A stretch of 64,000 nt of DNA from positions 434,001 through 498,000 of the forward strand of contig NZ_VYQF01000003.1 in assembly GCF_008710285.1 (NCBI RefSeq), in the 5' to 3' direction. Positions 46,315 through 56,257 of this stretch are shown here, piece by piece. The first letter of the stretch is position 1. Every line of letters starts with the position of its first letter. A program made the translations under genes and the position numbers. The stretch comes from Ginsengibacter hankyongi. Its GTDB lineage: Bacteria > Bacteroidota > Bacteroidia > Chitinophagales > Chitinophagaceae. Under the pieces are notes generated by a model. That model was not told the origin of the DNA. It searched no databases and saw nothing but the letters and a program-made list of their open reading frames with translations.

Positions 46315-46959
46315 TTACGCGTGGTTATTGATCCTGGAAGCTCTTATCCTGCTTAATGTTTCTTCAGTAATCCCCAGGTAAGATGCTATGTATTTGGAAG
46401 GAACCCTTAATATGATATGAGGAAAGTGATTAAAAATAAAATTGTATCGATCGATTGCTTTTTGCATTCTTAATGAATATAACCTTTGCTCACTCAGCTG
46501 GTAATATTTTTCCGTTACAACTCTGCCGATAAAATTAAATTCGGAACAATGGTTATATAAATATTGCAATTCGGGGTAACTTATATAATAAAGATGGGAG
46601 TCTTCAACCGTCTGTATGCTTTCGCGGCTGGGTATTTGATTTAAAAAACTTTCAACAGAAAAAATAACATCCTGCTCTTTCATAAACCATGAATTTATTT
46701 CTTTATCATTTTTGGTATAGAAACATCTTAGCAGGCCATTCTTAACGAAATAAATATTATAACATACTCTACCTTTTTTAAGTACAAAATTTTTCCTGGG
46801 CACTTCTATTTCTTTTAAATTTTTGGTTAGGTAGTCTATCGCTTTTTGAGATAGCGGATAGATAGAATTGAGGAAAGCAAAAAGTTCATCCATAAAATAT
46901 TTATTTAATGCTCCAGGGATATCCTCTTTCGTTTTTACCAGGGTATCCTGCTTAATCAT
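46315..46959 (-). CDS. Crp/Fnr-family transcriptional regulator
   Basis: A 214-residue regulator: the N-terminal cyclic-nucleotide-binding-like domain (VLKKGRVCYNIYFVKNGLLRCFYTKNDKEINSWFMKEQDVIFS) and a C-terminal helix-turn-helix (VPSKYIASYLGITEETLSRIRASR). It lacks the Cys cluster of Fnr and the clear cAMP-binding residues. Such single regulators are common in Bacteroidota. The true start may be the internal Met at residue 23. The DNA encoding its last residues is repeated as a fragment at 43078-43130. Confidence 0.88.
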   Translation of the reverse strand: MIKQDTLVKTKEDIPGALNKYFMDELFAFLNSIYPLSQKAIDYLTKNLKEIEVPRKNFVLKKGRVCYNIYFVKNGLLRCFYTKNDKEINSWFMKEQDVIFSVESFLNQIPSRESIQTVEDSHLYYISYPELQYLYNHCSEFNFIGRVVTEKYYQLSEQRLYSLRMQKAIDRYNFIFNHFPHIILRVPSKYIASYLGITEETLSRIRASRINNHA

Positions 46960-47380
46960 ATTATTGGTATATCAAATAACATGCATAGGGAATTTTTTTA
47001 ATTAATGAATCGGGAATTTTTTTTCAGGCAGAGAAAGAGATAACATACAATGACTAAACCCAAAGGTCCGGATTAACTGAATGGCATCCGCGATTGGCAG
47101 CGCATGACCGTTGCCAGAAGGGCGAAACGTGTTACGCCATATATCTTATCATATTGAAAAAGTTTTTCGTCGCAACCTTTTAGAATTTTGCAAGTAATAA
47201 ACCCCAACTGCTTTTATTAAATCCAACTGCTACCCCTATTCGAAATTTATCAAATATAGAAGTAGGCAAAAGAATACAAGCAAAATGATTATTTATTTCT
47301 AATTTTGTCCCAACCCTATCTTTCGAAAATTTTATCATTCCTCACCCGCAGACGGGCAGATTTTAAAGACGTCCAATACG
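46960..47380. other. intergenic stretch
   Basis: A 421-bp gap between the divergently transcribed Crp/Fnr regulator and the truncated dehydrogenase. It should hold both promoters. No convincing gene was seen. A weak palindrome, CCCGCAGACGGG, is at 47346-47357, just before the dehydrogenase. Confidence 0.4.
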
Positions 47381-48088
47381 ATGAAAATAGTTATACCGCA
47401 TGATTATCAAAATGCTATAAGAGGTCTTGATTGCTTTAAACTTTTGCAAGATCACGATGTTACCATCTGCAATGACACATCAACGTCATTAAGCACCCTG
47501 GCAGAAACGTTAAAAGAAGCAGAAGTATTAGTATTAATAAGAGAACGCACCAAAATATCTCAAGAACTTTTATCAATGCTTCCTCGATTAAAACTCATAA
47601 GCCAAACCGGAAAAATATCCACTCACCTTGATCTTCAAGCCTGCAATAAATATAAAGTTGCGGTTGCAGAAGGAGTCGGATCTCCAATAGCTCCGGCAGA
47701 ATTAGCATGGAGCTTAATTATGAATGCCTCAAGGCAGATTCCCCAAGCTATCGAAGAAATGAAAAAAGGACAATGGCAAACAAACATTGGCAAAGCGCTG
47801 CATGGGCAAAAATTAGGAATTTGGGGCTATGGTAAAATTGGTAAGTTAGTTGCAAATTTTGCCAGGGCATTTGAAATGAAAGTAATAATTTGGGGTAGTG
47901 AAACCTCGAGAATAAAAGCTGCAGCTGATGGCTTTTCTATTGCAGCAAGTAAAGAGGATTTTTTTTCCACAGTCGATATTGCTTCACTTCATTTAAGGCT
48001 TACAGAAAGCACTAAACAGATTGTAAAAGCAAGTGATTTTGCGTTAATGAAGTCAGGTTCCCTGTTTGTAAATATTAGTCGTAAATGA
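47381..48088 (+). pseudogene. D-2-hydroxyacid dehydrogenase, 3'-truncated
   Basis: The 235 residues begin as a normal D-isomer-specific 2-hydroxyacid dehydrogenase: IVIPHDYQNAIRGLD, EVLVLIRERTKISQELLSMLPRLKLISQTG, the NAD-binding LHGQKLGIWGYGKIGKLVANFARAFEMKVIIWG, and DIASLHLRLTESTKQIV. The family is about 310-330 residues. Here it ends abruptly after LFVNISRK at 48088, where members read FVNTSRAELI, so the catalytic Glu and His region is missing. No continuation was found downstream. It is likely non-functional. The sequence otherwise looks undamaged, so the truncation is recent. Confidence 0.75.
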
Positions 48089-48171
48089 ACACAACGTTGG
48101 AGAGGTATACCCTGTGAGTCATTCCATTGCTAATTCATTTTGTTTTAAAACGATGACTTAATTCTTAATAT

Positions 48172-49377
48172 TCACAATTTGACTATCTTGTCTTCTTTAA
48201 TAGCTGCACCCTGGATAATTTTCATGGTATATATGCCCGGAACAAAATTAACTATATCTACCCATGTTGTGGTTGTAATGAGTTTCATTGTTTTTACCAG
48301 TCGCCCATTGCTATTTATAAATTGAACAACAGCAGGTTCATCTTTTTGGAGTATAATCAACAACTTATTTGAAACGGGATTTGGATAAAATTGAATTTCC
48401 CTGCTATTTCTTTCACTTATCCTCAATACATTACTACCTGTAATCCTTCCATCATTATCAACTATTCTAAGACGGTAAAAATTAATATCCCCGGGATTAT
48501 TCTGCGTATACGCATACACGTTGTTGCCTGCCCCGTTATTGCATTTAGCTGATTGGCTGTTGATAGTTTGCCAGTTTACTGAATTATTGCTCCATTGCAA
48601 TTCGAAGTGATTGGTATTTATTTCAGCAGCGGTATGCCAAGACAGGAAAACCTGGTGGTCATGTATTCTGCCTGCGAAATCTACCAGTTGCAAAGGTAAT
48701 ACCGAAGCTGGCGTCCAGGTAAAATTATCAACCGCAAAATAATTGACGGCAGAACTGCATCTGAATTCAATTTCATCAATAGCCACCTTACTAAAATCAG
48801 ATCCGCCTTCCGTGGCAAAATTGATATAATTAAATCCATTATTAGTTGCAAACCCGGTAATAAAACCTGAAACTTTATTTATCGTAAACACAGTTACACC
48901 CGCCTTTTTCCCATTGATAATTACACTCCCCGGAGCTACATTAGTATTACCATGATCAGAAGAAAAAAACAGATGTACACTTATAATGTTGAATAAGCGA
49001 TTATCAGTAGTTTTTATGGAATATACCTGGCCGGTACCAATACTGGATCCATTGTCCAAAAATTTATCTGAAACACCCGTACAACTTCCCGAAGTACAAC
49101 TGGTACCTACCCCAAATCCCCCTGAAGTATTGGTCGTAGATCCACCTCCGGGGTTAGGCATTATCCATGTATTTGATGGTATGTAAACGCCAAAAAGGCC
49201 GCCCAAAGTGCCTCCCGGTGTTACAGTGATAGCCGTAAATGACTGACCGTTATTGGTAAATGTTGTAGGTTTACCCGCACCAGTAATCCCTTCAAAAGTT
49301 TCAGTATAAACCTGGGCATTCAAAATTAAAGTGGAAAATAAAAGTGGAATAAAATTAATGAGTAGTTTTTTTCTCAT
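48172..49377 (-). CDS. type IX secretion (T9SS) substrate, cell-surface or secreted protein
   Basis: A 401-residue exported protein from the ATG at 49377 (MRKKLLINFIPLLFSTLILNAQ, signal peptide). The middle is a beta-sandwich region (ETFEGITGAGKPTTFTNNGQSF..., FDFSKVAIDEIEF-type text), then the FAGRIHDHQVFLSWHTAAEINTNHFELQWS segment common in such proteins. The C-terminal 75 residues (FYPNPVSNKLLIILQKDEPAVVQFINSNGRLVKTMKL...GIYTMKIIQGAAIKEDKIVKL) form the T9SS sorting domain. A longer frame to 49416 is open but lacks a better start. The likely function is adhesion or binding. The ECF sigma gene lies upstream on the same strand. Confidence 0.85.
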   Translation of the reverse strand: MRKKLLINFIPLLFSTLILNAQVYTETFEGITGAGKPTTFTNNGQSFTAITVTPGGTLGGLFGVYIPSNTWIMPNPGGGSTTNTSGGFGVGTSCTSGSCTGVSDKFLDNGSSIGTGQVYSIKTTDNRLFNIISVHLFFSSDHGNTNVAPGSVIINGKKAGVTVFTINKVSGFITGFATNNGFNYINFATEGGSDFSKVAIDEIEFRCSSAVNYFAVDNFTWTPASVLPLQLVDFAGRIHDHQVFLSWHTAAEINTNHFELQWSNNSVNWQTINSQSAKCNNGAGNNVYAYTQNNPGDINFYRLRIVDNDGRITGSNVLRISERNSREIQFYPNPVSNKLLIILQKDEPAVVQFINSNGRLVKTMKLITTTTWVDIVNFVPGIYTMKIIQGAAIKEDKIVKL

Positions 49378-49437
49378 CCCTGTATATATAATCAGGTAAC
49401 CTTTTTTTTCTGGCATAAAACAAGTAAGGACTTTTAA

Positions 49438-50106
49438 TTAAAGGATTTTTTTCATTACATTGTTCACTATTTTATCGCAATAGATAAGATTGAATTCATA
49501 AATATCCTCGGGAGAGTAAATCTTTTCTATTTCATTGCGGAGCATCATTTTGGCACGGTTCAATCTCACTTTTACATTGGAGGCCGTAATGTTTAATAGT
49601 TCAGCAGTGTCGGCTACGCTTAGCCCCGTTAGTTCTCTCAATGTAAAAGTCATCCTGTAATCTTCAGGTAAATTTTTGAGGGCAGCCTCAATAACATTTC
49701 TTAATTCCTTGTTTACAATAGACCTGTCGGGGTCGCTATGGTTGGTAGTTAAAAACATGGATCCGGAATTTTCGTTAACTGATATTTCTATAGTGGGCTT
49801 ATTGCGATAACTAAGTTTTTGAGATTTATGATAACACAGGTTCAGCATTATCCTTATCATCCATGTTTTGAAAGAAGAGCGATTCTCAAATTTAGAAAGA
49901 CTTTGAAAGATACTTATAAATGCTTCCTGCATTAAGTCTTCAGTATCCTGGTGATTGTACCCATAGCCTCTTCCTGTTTTATAAAGATCAGGGTTGTATC
50001 GCCGGATTAAAATTTCAAACAATTCCCTATTTCCCATCAGTATCTCCTGGATAACCACCGAGTCAGGATATTGCTCAATATTTTTATAAACAGTAGCGTA
50101 ATTCAT
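49438..50106 (-). CDS. ECF RNA polymerase sigma factor
   Basis: A 222-residue sigma-70-family ECF factor (start ATG at 50106, MNYATVYKNIEQYPDSV; the frame to 50166 is open). Region 2: ELFEILIRRYNPDLYKTGRGYGYNHQDTEDLMQEAFISIFQSLSKFENRSSFKTWMIRIMLNLCYHKSQ. Region 4: LPEDYRMTFTLRELTGLSVADTAELLNITASNVKVRLNRAKMMLR, with the helix-turn-helix. No anti-sigma gene is adjacent. The T9SS substrate gene follows after 60 bp on the same strand and could be its target or an operon partner. Confidence 0.88.
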   Translation of the reverse strand: MNYATVYKNIEQYPDSVVIQEILMGNRELFEILIRRYNPDLYKTGRGYGYNHQDTEDLMQEAFISIFQSLSKFENRSSFKTWMIRIMLNLCYHKSQKLSYRNKPTIEISVNENSGSMFLTTNHSDPDRSIVNKELRNVIEAALKNLPEDYRMTFTLRELTGLSVADTAELLNITASNVKVRLNRAKMMLRNEIEKIYSPEDIYEFNLIYCDKIVNNVMKKIL

Positions 50107-50419
50107 AATATAATTTTTTGTCTTTAATATCTCCCTTGCAGGATCAAGAGGTGCATCCAACTTCATTAGAGTATCCGGGGAAGAGAAGGGTTACAGCAAA
50201 AAAGAAATTTTTTTCTAACTCTTGCCAACTAAGTCCATATCGCTCGATCTTCATATCAATGTCATATCCGCCTTACCTTCAATACAAATACCTTCTTCGT
50301 AACCTGGTAGAATAATTACCCTAGAAAGAAATTAGCAGCATCTATTCATTTCTTAAAAAATTGTCCGGAACATTGGTGTTGGGATCACTTCGTTTATCGA
50401 TTTTTGAGGTAATGGGTTC

Positions 50420-50929
50420 TTAGAATGTTCGTTCAGGCTCAGCTGCAACCATTTTATATTCATGCCAGTTACCAAGCTTATATATGCCATTATTAAAGAT
50501 GCCCACTTCCTGAAATCCCAGGTTTTTATGAAATACTTCACTCCTTGTATTAGGCAAAACCAGGCCGGCGAACACATTGACAATACCTTGGAGTCTAAGT
50601 ATGTTGAATAATGCCTGGTACAGCGTTTTTGCAACGCCCTTACCATGATGTCCTGATTCTACATAAATACTTGTTTCCACAGACCATTGATGACCGGCTG
50701 CCAACCGGTATCTCTTGGCCAAAGCATACCCTATGATTATATTATTTATTTCACAAACCAATACCGGATAGTAAGTGGTAGTATTTCTAATTTCCCTCGA
50801 AAAAGCTTCGAATTGGAGAATTTCATATTCAGGTGTTATAGTAGTTAACGTAACGAATGGTTTATAAAGCTCTAATACCTGGCTGATATCGGCGGTTTTT
50901 ATGAGCCTTATGGTACGGTTACTATTCAA
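50420..50929 (-). CDS. GNAT-family N-acetyltransferase (phosphinothricin-acetyltransferase-like)
   Basis: A 169-residue GNAT enzyme: IRLIKTADISQVLELYKPFVTLTTITPEYEI at the N terminus, the acceptor-site beta strands (YPVLVCEINNIIIGYALAKRYR), and the acetyl-CoA motif SIYVESGHHGKGVAKTLYQALFNILRLQGI with the Q/RxxGxG/A turn, ending VLPNTRSEVFHKNLGFQEVGIF. The N-terminal pattern fits the phosphinothricin acetyltransferase group. The substrate is unknown; it acts in the cytoplasm. It stands alone, with 290 bp upstream to the flavin reductase gene. Confidence 0.85.
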   Translation of the reverse strand: MNSNRTIRLIKTADISQVLELYKPFVTLTTITPEYEILQFEAFSREIRNTTTYYPVLVCEINNIIIGYALAKRYRLAAGHQWSVETSIYVESGHHGKGVAKTLYQALFNILRLQGIVNVFAGLVLPNTRSEVFHKNLGFQEVGIFNNGIYKLGNWHEYKMVAAEPERTF

Positions 50930-51210
50930 AGAAACATCGTTTTATGTGGAGAAATTCTCAATCCCTTTACTAAAATTGGGCAAAACTGCAAGTAACCTAA
51001 ATGTATTTTCGTTTACTAAAACGATCCGTAACAAACCACATTTTCAATGAAATTAGTCGGTCACTTCTTAGGAGGCCGCAACTATGCCCTGTCTTTGCCT
51101 TGAAAATGGTAAAAAATAGGAACTATTGAAATGAAATAAATAAATTTCGCTTTGGTTAATCTGCACAATAAGCCTCAACAATTACTTCCTAAATTTTAAA
51201 CACCCAATTT

Positions 51211-51879
51211 TTAAAATTCTTCTTTGATAATAAATTTATCTCCACCCAAATTCGCTAATTGTTTTTCTATCTCATCCATCATAGGCTCGGGGCCACATAA
51301 GTAAATGTGTTTGTCTATAGTTGAGATATGTTCCTTAAGAAAGTTTTCAGTAATATATCCATGGGCATAATTTTCGCTTTTTTCCTCAGACAAGATATTG
51401 ATAAAATTTTTACCTAATAAATTTGTAAATATCCTTTCGTTGATTATATCAGATGCGGTTTTGTTAGCAAAGATCAGCTTATTGCTGCCAATCTTACCTT
51501 CTGAATCAAGTTGCCTGAAGATAGAAACAAATGGGGTCACTCCGGCTCCGCCTGCAATAAAAATGCCTTCCTCTGTGTAGGCGATAGATCCAAAAACATC
51601 ATGCAAAATTAATTCATCATTATTCTTTAGTTGCAAAAGCTCCCTGGTAACGCCGTAATGAGATGGATAAGTTTTAATAGTAAATTCAAGGTAATCATCA
51701 GATGGAAGGCTTGTAAATGTGAAAGGCCTTTTTTCGTTTCGCCAACCATTTTTATTGATAGATATGTCGGCAGCTTGTCCAGGTGAGAAATTAAAATCCA
51801 GAGGTTTTTCAGTTACTATGCGCAAAACGTCGTGCGTAATATTTTCGATTATTTTTATTTTTATGATATCTTGTTCCAT
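51211..51879 (-). CDS. flavodoxin/ferredoxin reductase-like FAD-binding protein
   Basis: A 222-residue member of the ferredoxin-NADP reductase superfamily. FAD-binding: WRNEKRPFTFTSLPSDDYLEFTIKTYPSHYGVTREL (RxxS/T-like FTFTS motif). NAD(P)-binding: GIFIAGGAGVTPFVSIFRQL and HIYLCGPEPMMDEIEKQL. No iron-sulfur cluster cysteines are present. The usual length is about 220-270 residues. It probably transfers electrons from NAD(P)H to an unknown partner. It is 52 bp downstream of folE on the same strand, so co-transcription is likely. Confidence 0.85.
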   Translation of the reverse strand: MEQDIIKIKIIENITHDVLRIVTEKPLDFNFSPGQAADISINKNGWRNEKRPFTFTSLPSDDYLEFTIKTYPSHYGVTRELLQLKNNDELILHDVFGSIAYTEEGIFIAGGAGVTPFVSIFRQLDSEGKIGSNKLIFANKTASDIINERIFTNLLGKNFINILSEEKSENYAHGYITENFLKEHISTIDKHIYLCGPEPMMDEIEKQLANLGGDKFIIKEEF

Positions 51880-51931
51880 TTTATTTTGGATTTTATATGT
51901 AATTTATTTTCCCTCTCGTTATACCTTCTTC

Positions 51932-52624
51932 TTAGTTAATCATTTTCAGGAATTCACTTTTTATATCCGGTAGTAAAAACCTGCCTCCGTAAAAAGAGGT
52001 CATTGTACTACTGTTTGTATCTTTTACGCCTCTTGATGCAACACAAAAATGTACGGCATCAATAACAACAGCAACATCATTTGTTTGCAGTACTTCCTTC
52101 AAATCTTCTGCTATTTGATTTGTAAGACGCTCTTGTACCTGCGGTCTTTTACTATAGTATTCCACTATCCGGTTGATTTTAGAAAGTCCTATAACATTTC
52201 CACTGGAGAAGTAGGCTACATGTGCTTTACCAACAATGGGAACAAAATGATGTTCGCAATAGGTATAAATTGTAATATTCTTTTCTACGATCATTTCTCT
52301 ATAATTATATTTATTTTCGAAAAGAGCAACCGCAGGCTTATTTTCGGTATTTAAGCCGCTGAATATTTCTTTAACATACATTTTCGCAACGCGTTCCGGT
52401 GTATCCCTGAGGCTGTCATCATTCATATCAAGTCCCAATAAAATCATTATTTGCTTAAAATGCTCACCAATTAATTTTATTTTAGTTTCGTCGTCCGTTG
52501 TAACTGTATGGGTATGTTGTAATCTTTCAATTGGACCGACAGGCTTATTTCCGTTGATTTTTTTTAATTCAATTTCATTATAATGCCCTGAAAATGTATT
52601 TCCATTTTGCTTCATGAGTTTCAA
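51932..52624 (-). CDS. folE: GTP cyclohydrolase I
   Basis: A 230-residue enzyme that converts GTP to dihydroneopterin triphosphate, the first step of folate/pterin synthesis. Zinc ligands are visible: Cys and His in TYCEHHFVPIVGKAHVAY and Cys in HFCVASRGV. Further conserved text: LRDTPERVAKMYVKEIFSGL, GLSKINRIVEYYSKRPQVQERLTNQIAEDL and TSSMTSFYGG-like STMTSFYGGRF. The first 45 or so residues are a non-conserved extension. It precedes the flavin reductase gene and is probably co-transcribed with it. Confidence 0.95.
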   Translation of the reverse strand: MKLMKQNGNTFSGHYNEIELKKINGNKPVGPIERLQHTHTVTTDDETKIKLIGEHFKQIMILLGLDMNDDSLRDTPERVAKMYVKEIFSGLNTENKPAVALFENKYNYREMIVEKNITIYTYCEHHFVPIVGKAHVAYFSSGNVIGLSKINRIVEYYSKRPQVQERLTNQIAEDLKEVLQTNDVAVVIDAVHFCVASRGVKDTNSSTMTSFYGGRFLLPDIKSEFLKMIN

Positions 52625-52702
52625 TTAATTTTATTAGTGTATTTTATGATATAAGAGTAAACGAACTTGGAAAGGTTACAAACTATCAGTCAGAAAGTTG
52701 TT

Positions 52703-53188
52703 TTAGCGATTGTTGAGAAATGATATCGCCCTTTCAAACTTCTTTTTTACTTCTATGGGGGTTGTATTCAGAATTTCAGCAATTTCGATGTCATCAACCC
52801 CTATTATTTTTTTTAAAACATATACAACTCGAAGACTCAGATATAAATCATGAATATTAGTTGCAGAAGTTCGCGGGTACCCCAAAACACGCGGCCTAAG
52901 TTCTGGAAACCTGTGTCTGTTAACAATATTTTGACTTATTCTAAAAATGCATTTATTAACCATAATTTTTAAACACCAGGCTCTAAATCCATATAAATCA
53001 GAATGGCAACTATGATTAATCACATGAAGTTTGGCCTGGTAAATCAGTTCGTACGATTCGTTATCGGAAAAATCAAGGTTAGTCGCAATCTTATACAGCA
53101 AAGGCTCATATTTTTCGAAAGAGTTCGATCGGTTATGAGTCAAAGCTATTTTATTTACGCTGACAGCCATTCTTAAATATTTAGTCAA
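52703..53188 (-). CDS. sigma-70-like (ECF-type) protein, divergent
   Basis: A 161-residue protein with the layout of a reduced ECF sigma factor. The N-terminal part (YEPLLYKIATNLDFSDNESYELIYQAKLHVINHS...FRAWCLKIMVNKCIFRISQ) looks like region 2, and the C-terminal DDIEIAEILNTTPIEVKKKFERAISFL looks like the region 4 helix-turn-helix. It lacks the acidic motif after region 2.1. It may control the folE/flavin reductase pair downstream (78 bp). Alternatively it is a non-sigma HTH protein. Confidence 0.6.
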   Translation of the reverse strand: MTKYLRMAVSVNKIALTHNRSNSFEKYEPLLYKIATNLDFSDNESYELIYQAKLHVINHSCHSDLYGFRAWCLKIMVNKCIFRISQNIVNRHRFPELRPRVLGYPRTSATNIHDLYLSLRVVYVLKKIIGVDDIEIAEILNTTPIEVKKKFERAISFLNNR

Positions 53189-53313
53189 AGACGAAAATCA
53201 TTATTTGGGAATCTGACGCACAAATGAAATGTGTGGTTTAGCTTTAAATATCCACATGGGCATTTTATTCATCATCACGGAACAGTACTGAAAGGGTCTG
53301 TTAAACAATCCGT

Positions 53314-54609
53314 TTATAACGATTTTAAGTATTCCACAAGATCCTGCTTTTCGGAAGTTGTCAGATTTAAAGACATGAAGGTATTATAATGGTTAACCAC
53401 ATCGTTTAACGTAGCAAACCTTCCATCATGATAGAATCCTCCTTTCATCCTGGTAAATAAACCTCCCAATGGAGTTGTTCTATATTTACCAGTTGGAGAC
53501 CTTTTAGCTTCAAAATCATCAATGCCAATTTCCGAAGCGTCATGCAAAATATTATCTGCAAATACCGGAGAAGCATGGCAAGATGCACACTTGGCTTTCA
53601 AAAGAAAAACGCCTTTACCCCTGTCAGCTGCTGCCTTGTCAAAGCTACCTGCGGGAGGTTTAGGTGCCGAAATAGAATGTTGATAGGATTTTAAAGCGGG
53701 AAGTTTTGATGTGATCAAATCGGGGGTATTAATAACATTACCAAAATTATTTTCAACTGCTATCGGATATTTTACCGGATCATTCAAACGGGAATCATGG
53801 AAGGTCCCTTTCCCGTGCATCTCCAGGTTTCCCACAAACGAGTTCCAATAGCTTATATCGCCCCAACCCGTATACGTAGTTAACCCGATATTCTTAAGGC
53901 CGAAAGCCGCAGGAATTAAATTTGCTGCAACAGAACCGTCCGGGCGCAATGCCTTTCCATCCATAAATAATACAGCTGCGAATTTTCCAGGACCCCATGC
54001 TGCCAGCACACTTCTCAATGTCGTTTCATCTACATGAAGCAAATTCGCTACCGGCTGCGCATTATCGGTCAGTGAAATTATTGTTCCTACGTTCAGATCC
54101 CGGTTTGGCCATCCATCAAGCCGTTTACCAATTCCGGGTGCAAATGAATTATCTACGGTTGAATGACAGGATGCACAGGTTATACCTATTGATTTTAATG
54201 AACCGGAAGAACTGAAAGTTCCCTTAACACCAACTACGGCATTTAATTTTAATAAGGTAAGTGTTGTAGCCGGGTCGTTAAGGTCTATTGCACCGGAACT
54301 TATTCCTGCAACAACCTCAGGAGGCAGGGCTTCGGCATCTACTTTTAATCCAACAGCCAATGCCGTTTTCGGGCTAACCCCAGCGCCAAATCCACCATTC
54401 TTCGCTCCGGCAATCGCTTTATCTATGTGTAATAGCCCGCTCCAGAAGTCCTCATCCCCAAAAGTATCATCGCGAAAAATTTGTTTTCCCTGGCTGATCA
54501 ATGCGGGATCATCCTTTTCATCCATATGTGTATCATTCTTTTTACATTGAGACAGAATAACGAACAATGATAATGATACCATCACAAGAAGTTGCTTTTT
54601 GTATTTCAT
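53314..54609 (-). CDS. di-heme cytochrome c peroxidase/MauG-like lipoprotein
   Basis: A 431-residue exported lipoprotein (lipobox Cys22, VILSQCKKND). There are two c-type heme motifs: CASCHSTV near residue 146 and CASCHASP near residue 340, each followed by family text (GFYHDGRFATLNDVVNHYNTF after the second). The pattern YRTTPLGGLFTRMKGGFYHDG is typical of CCP/MauG-like proteins that reduce peroxides or oxidise electron donors in the periplasm. It is a single gene on the minus strand; no partner is seen. Length is near the norm. Confidence 0.9.
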   Translation of the reverse strand: MKYKKQLLVMVSLSLFVILSQCKKNDTHMDEKDDPALISQGKQIFRDDTFGDEDFWSGLLHIDKAIAGAKNGGFGAGVSPKTALAVGLKVDAEALPPEVVAGISSGAIDLNDPATTLTLLKLNAVVGVKGTFSSSGSLKSIGITCASCHSTVDNSFAPGIGKRLDGWPNRDLNVGTIISLTDNAQPVANLLHVDETTLRSVLAAWGPGKFAAVLFMDGKALRPDGSVAANLIPAAFGLKNIGLTTYTGWGDISYWNSFVGNLEMHGKGTFHDSRLNDPVKYPIAVENNFGNVINTPDLITSKLPALKSYQHSISAPKPPAGSFDKAAADRGKGVFLLKAKCASCHASPVFADNILHDASEIGIDDFEAKRSPTGKYRTTPLGGLFTRMKGGFYHDGRFATLNDVVNHYNTFMSLNLTTSEKQDLVEYLKSL

Positions 54610-55122
54610 ATAATATCCTTGAAGTGAAGAATTCTCAGTTTAAATGTTTCTATTAAAAATATATACCAACTCTGATGCTTTGAAAACCGGGTTCTCAATT
54701 TTCATCGTGCACGGATAAGAAAATTAATTTCCACAATTCAGTCTTCAGAAGTACATAGAGTGGCGGGGAATTAAAAAGGTTACAAACAAGAATTAAAAAG
54801 AATAAAAAAATGTTGATTAATAAACTCAACATTCAAAGGGAAACATAGAAGTCTGAATTATTCTATTATTGGTTCGTGATTGAAACCTGCCCACGCGGCT
54901 TGCAGAAGGGGGACACCAGTCAACTCAGAGGCATAGTACAAACCCCATCAAAATTTGTTACATGGGCGCTTTCTGGATACTTTTATTTATGTTGATGGCA
55001 ATTTTATATGAGAAGGATCGTTTAAAAATCAACAAGACAAAATTGCTTTTAATAATTTGACCTTGATTTTTTGAAAGACAATATGTCTCCTTAATTTTAT
55101 TTTTTAATAAAGACTTAACCTA
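54610..55122. other. intergenic stretch, nothing recognised
   Basis: A 513-bp AT-rich gap separating divergent genes (the peroxidase on minus, the small membrane protein on plus). No gene, tRNA or strong hairpin was found. Promoters for both neighbours are expected here. Confidence 0.4.
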
Positions 55123-55512
55123 ATGAATACTAAGTTACTAATGACAATAAGTGCGGCTATTTTGGGAGCGGTAGGAATTATTTTAACATTTATGCCTCAA
55201 GAAGTTTCACACTTTTTAAATTTTACCGAGTTAACTCCTATTGTCTTCCAAATCCTAGGTGCTCTTTACTTTGGATTTGCAATGCTAAACTGGACTGCTA
55301 AGGCAAATTTAATTGGTGGTATATATAGCAGACCTATAGCAATCGGTAACTTTACACATTTTCTTATCGGCGGACTTGCATCAATTAAATTGGTATTACA
55401 TAACACTGCCTTGACCTCCATTTGGATATGCGCCATTGTGTATTTAGTATTTGCTTTACTCTTCGGATACGTATTTTTCACCAATCCCTCCTCGAATAAT
55501 AGAGCAGCGTGA
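55123..55512 (+). CDS. small four-helix membrane protein
   Basis: A 129-residue inner-membrane protein with four hydrophobic segments (about residues 7-24, 38-57, 72-90 and 98-119). Examples are MTISAAILGAVGIILTF and SIWICAIVYLVFALLFGYVF. No family was recognised and no charged pore or catalytic motif is visible. It stands on its own on the plus strand. Small proteins of this kind are common in Bacteroidota genomes and usually have no assigned role. Confidence 0.65.
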   Translation: MNTKLLMTISAAILGAVGIILTFMPQEVSHFLNFTELTPIVFQILGALYFGFAMLNWTAKANLIGGIYSRPIAIGNFTHFLIGGLASIKLVLHNTALTSIWICAIVYLVFALLFGYVFFTNPSSNNRAA

Positions 55513-55873
55513 TGAAAAATAGAACATGTTCTTCGGCGGAATAATAAGAAAAGACCGCCAACTAACAAAAGAGGCGTGTTATTTAAAAACGCAAGGGTAT
55601 GCTGTTTGGTCAATTTATTTAAGTAGTACATATTATCAACCGTTAGAATGAGGTCTACAGTGACAGTAAAGCCATTTTTTTCCTTAACAGCGTAAGTGTT
55701 CGCCTTTAACTTACAGCACTTTTTCTATGCAGTTCATAGTACCATGCCCGCTTCGGACTCGAAAAAAATCTCCCCGTTTATTAATGAACAAACGCTTTTT
55801 GTAACCTTTTCGATTGAATGACACTCCAATATGGTATGGGCTATATTATCAAACACAATCTAAATAAATCAAG
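55513..55873. other. intergenic stretch, nothing recognised
   Basis: A 361-bp gap between two small membrane protein genes on the plus strand. No gene or strong structure was seen. Confidence 0.4.
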
Positions 55874-56257
55874 ATGGCAATCGCTAATTTAAATCAAGAG
55901 CTTAAACCAACGTTCCACTTATTAAAGTACACATTTGGTATTGTTCCAATTGTTGCGGGAATTGACAAATTCACCGACTTGTTAACGCAATGGGAAAATT
56001 ATCTTAACCCGGGCATTGCACATTTAATTCCATTCACACCACATACTTTTATGATGATAGTTGGAGTAATTGAAGTTATCGCAGGTTTGATTGTACTGGC
56101 CAAACCAATAATCGGAGGATATATTGTTTCAGCCTGGTTAACATTAATTGCAATGACTTTATTAGCAAGTGGAAATTATTTAGATGTTGCTGTTCGTGAT
56201 ATCGTAATGGGCATCGGGGCTTTTTCTCTTGCTAAAATCAGCAAAATTACCTCATAA
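55874..56257 (+). CDS. small membrane protein, DoxX-like arrangement
   Basis: A 127-residue membrane protein. The first helix (YTFGIVPIVAGIDKFTDLL) and the later VGVIEVIAGLIVLAKPIIGGYIVSAWLTLIAMTLLASGNYLDVAVRDIVMGIGAFSLA resemble DoxX/DUF4870-type four-helix proteins in outline. The IDKF-x-D and GxIEVIAG segments look conserved. Family assignment is tentative; function is unknown. It has its own promoter region on the plus strand. Confidence 0.65.
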   Translation: MAIANLNQELKPTFHLLKYTFGIVPIVAGIDKFTDLLTQWENYLNPGIAHLIPFTPHTFMMIVGVIEVIAGLIVLAKPIIGGYIVSAWLTLIAMTLLASGNYLDVAVRDIVMGIGAFSLAKISKITS

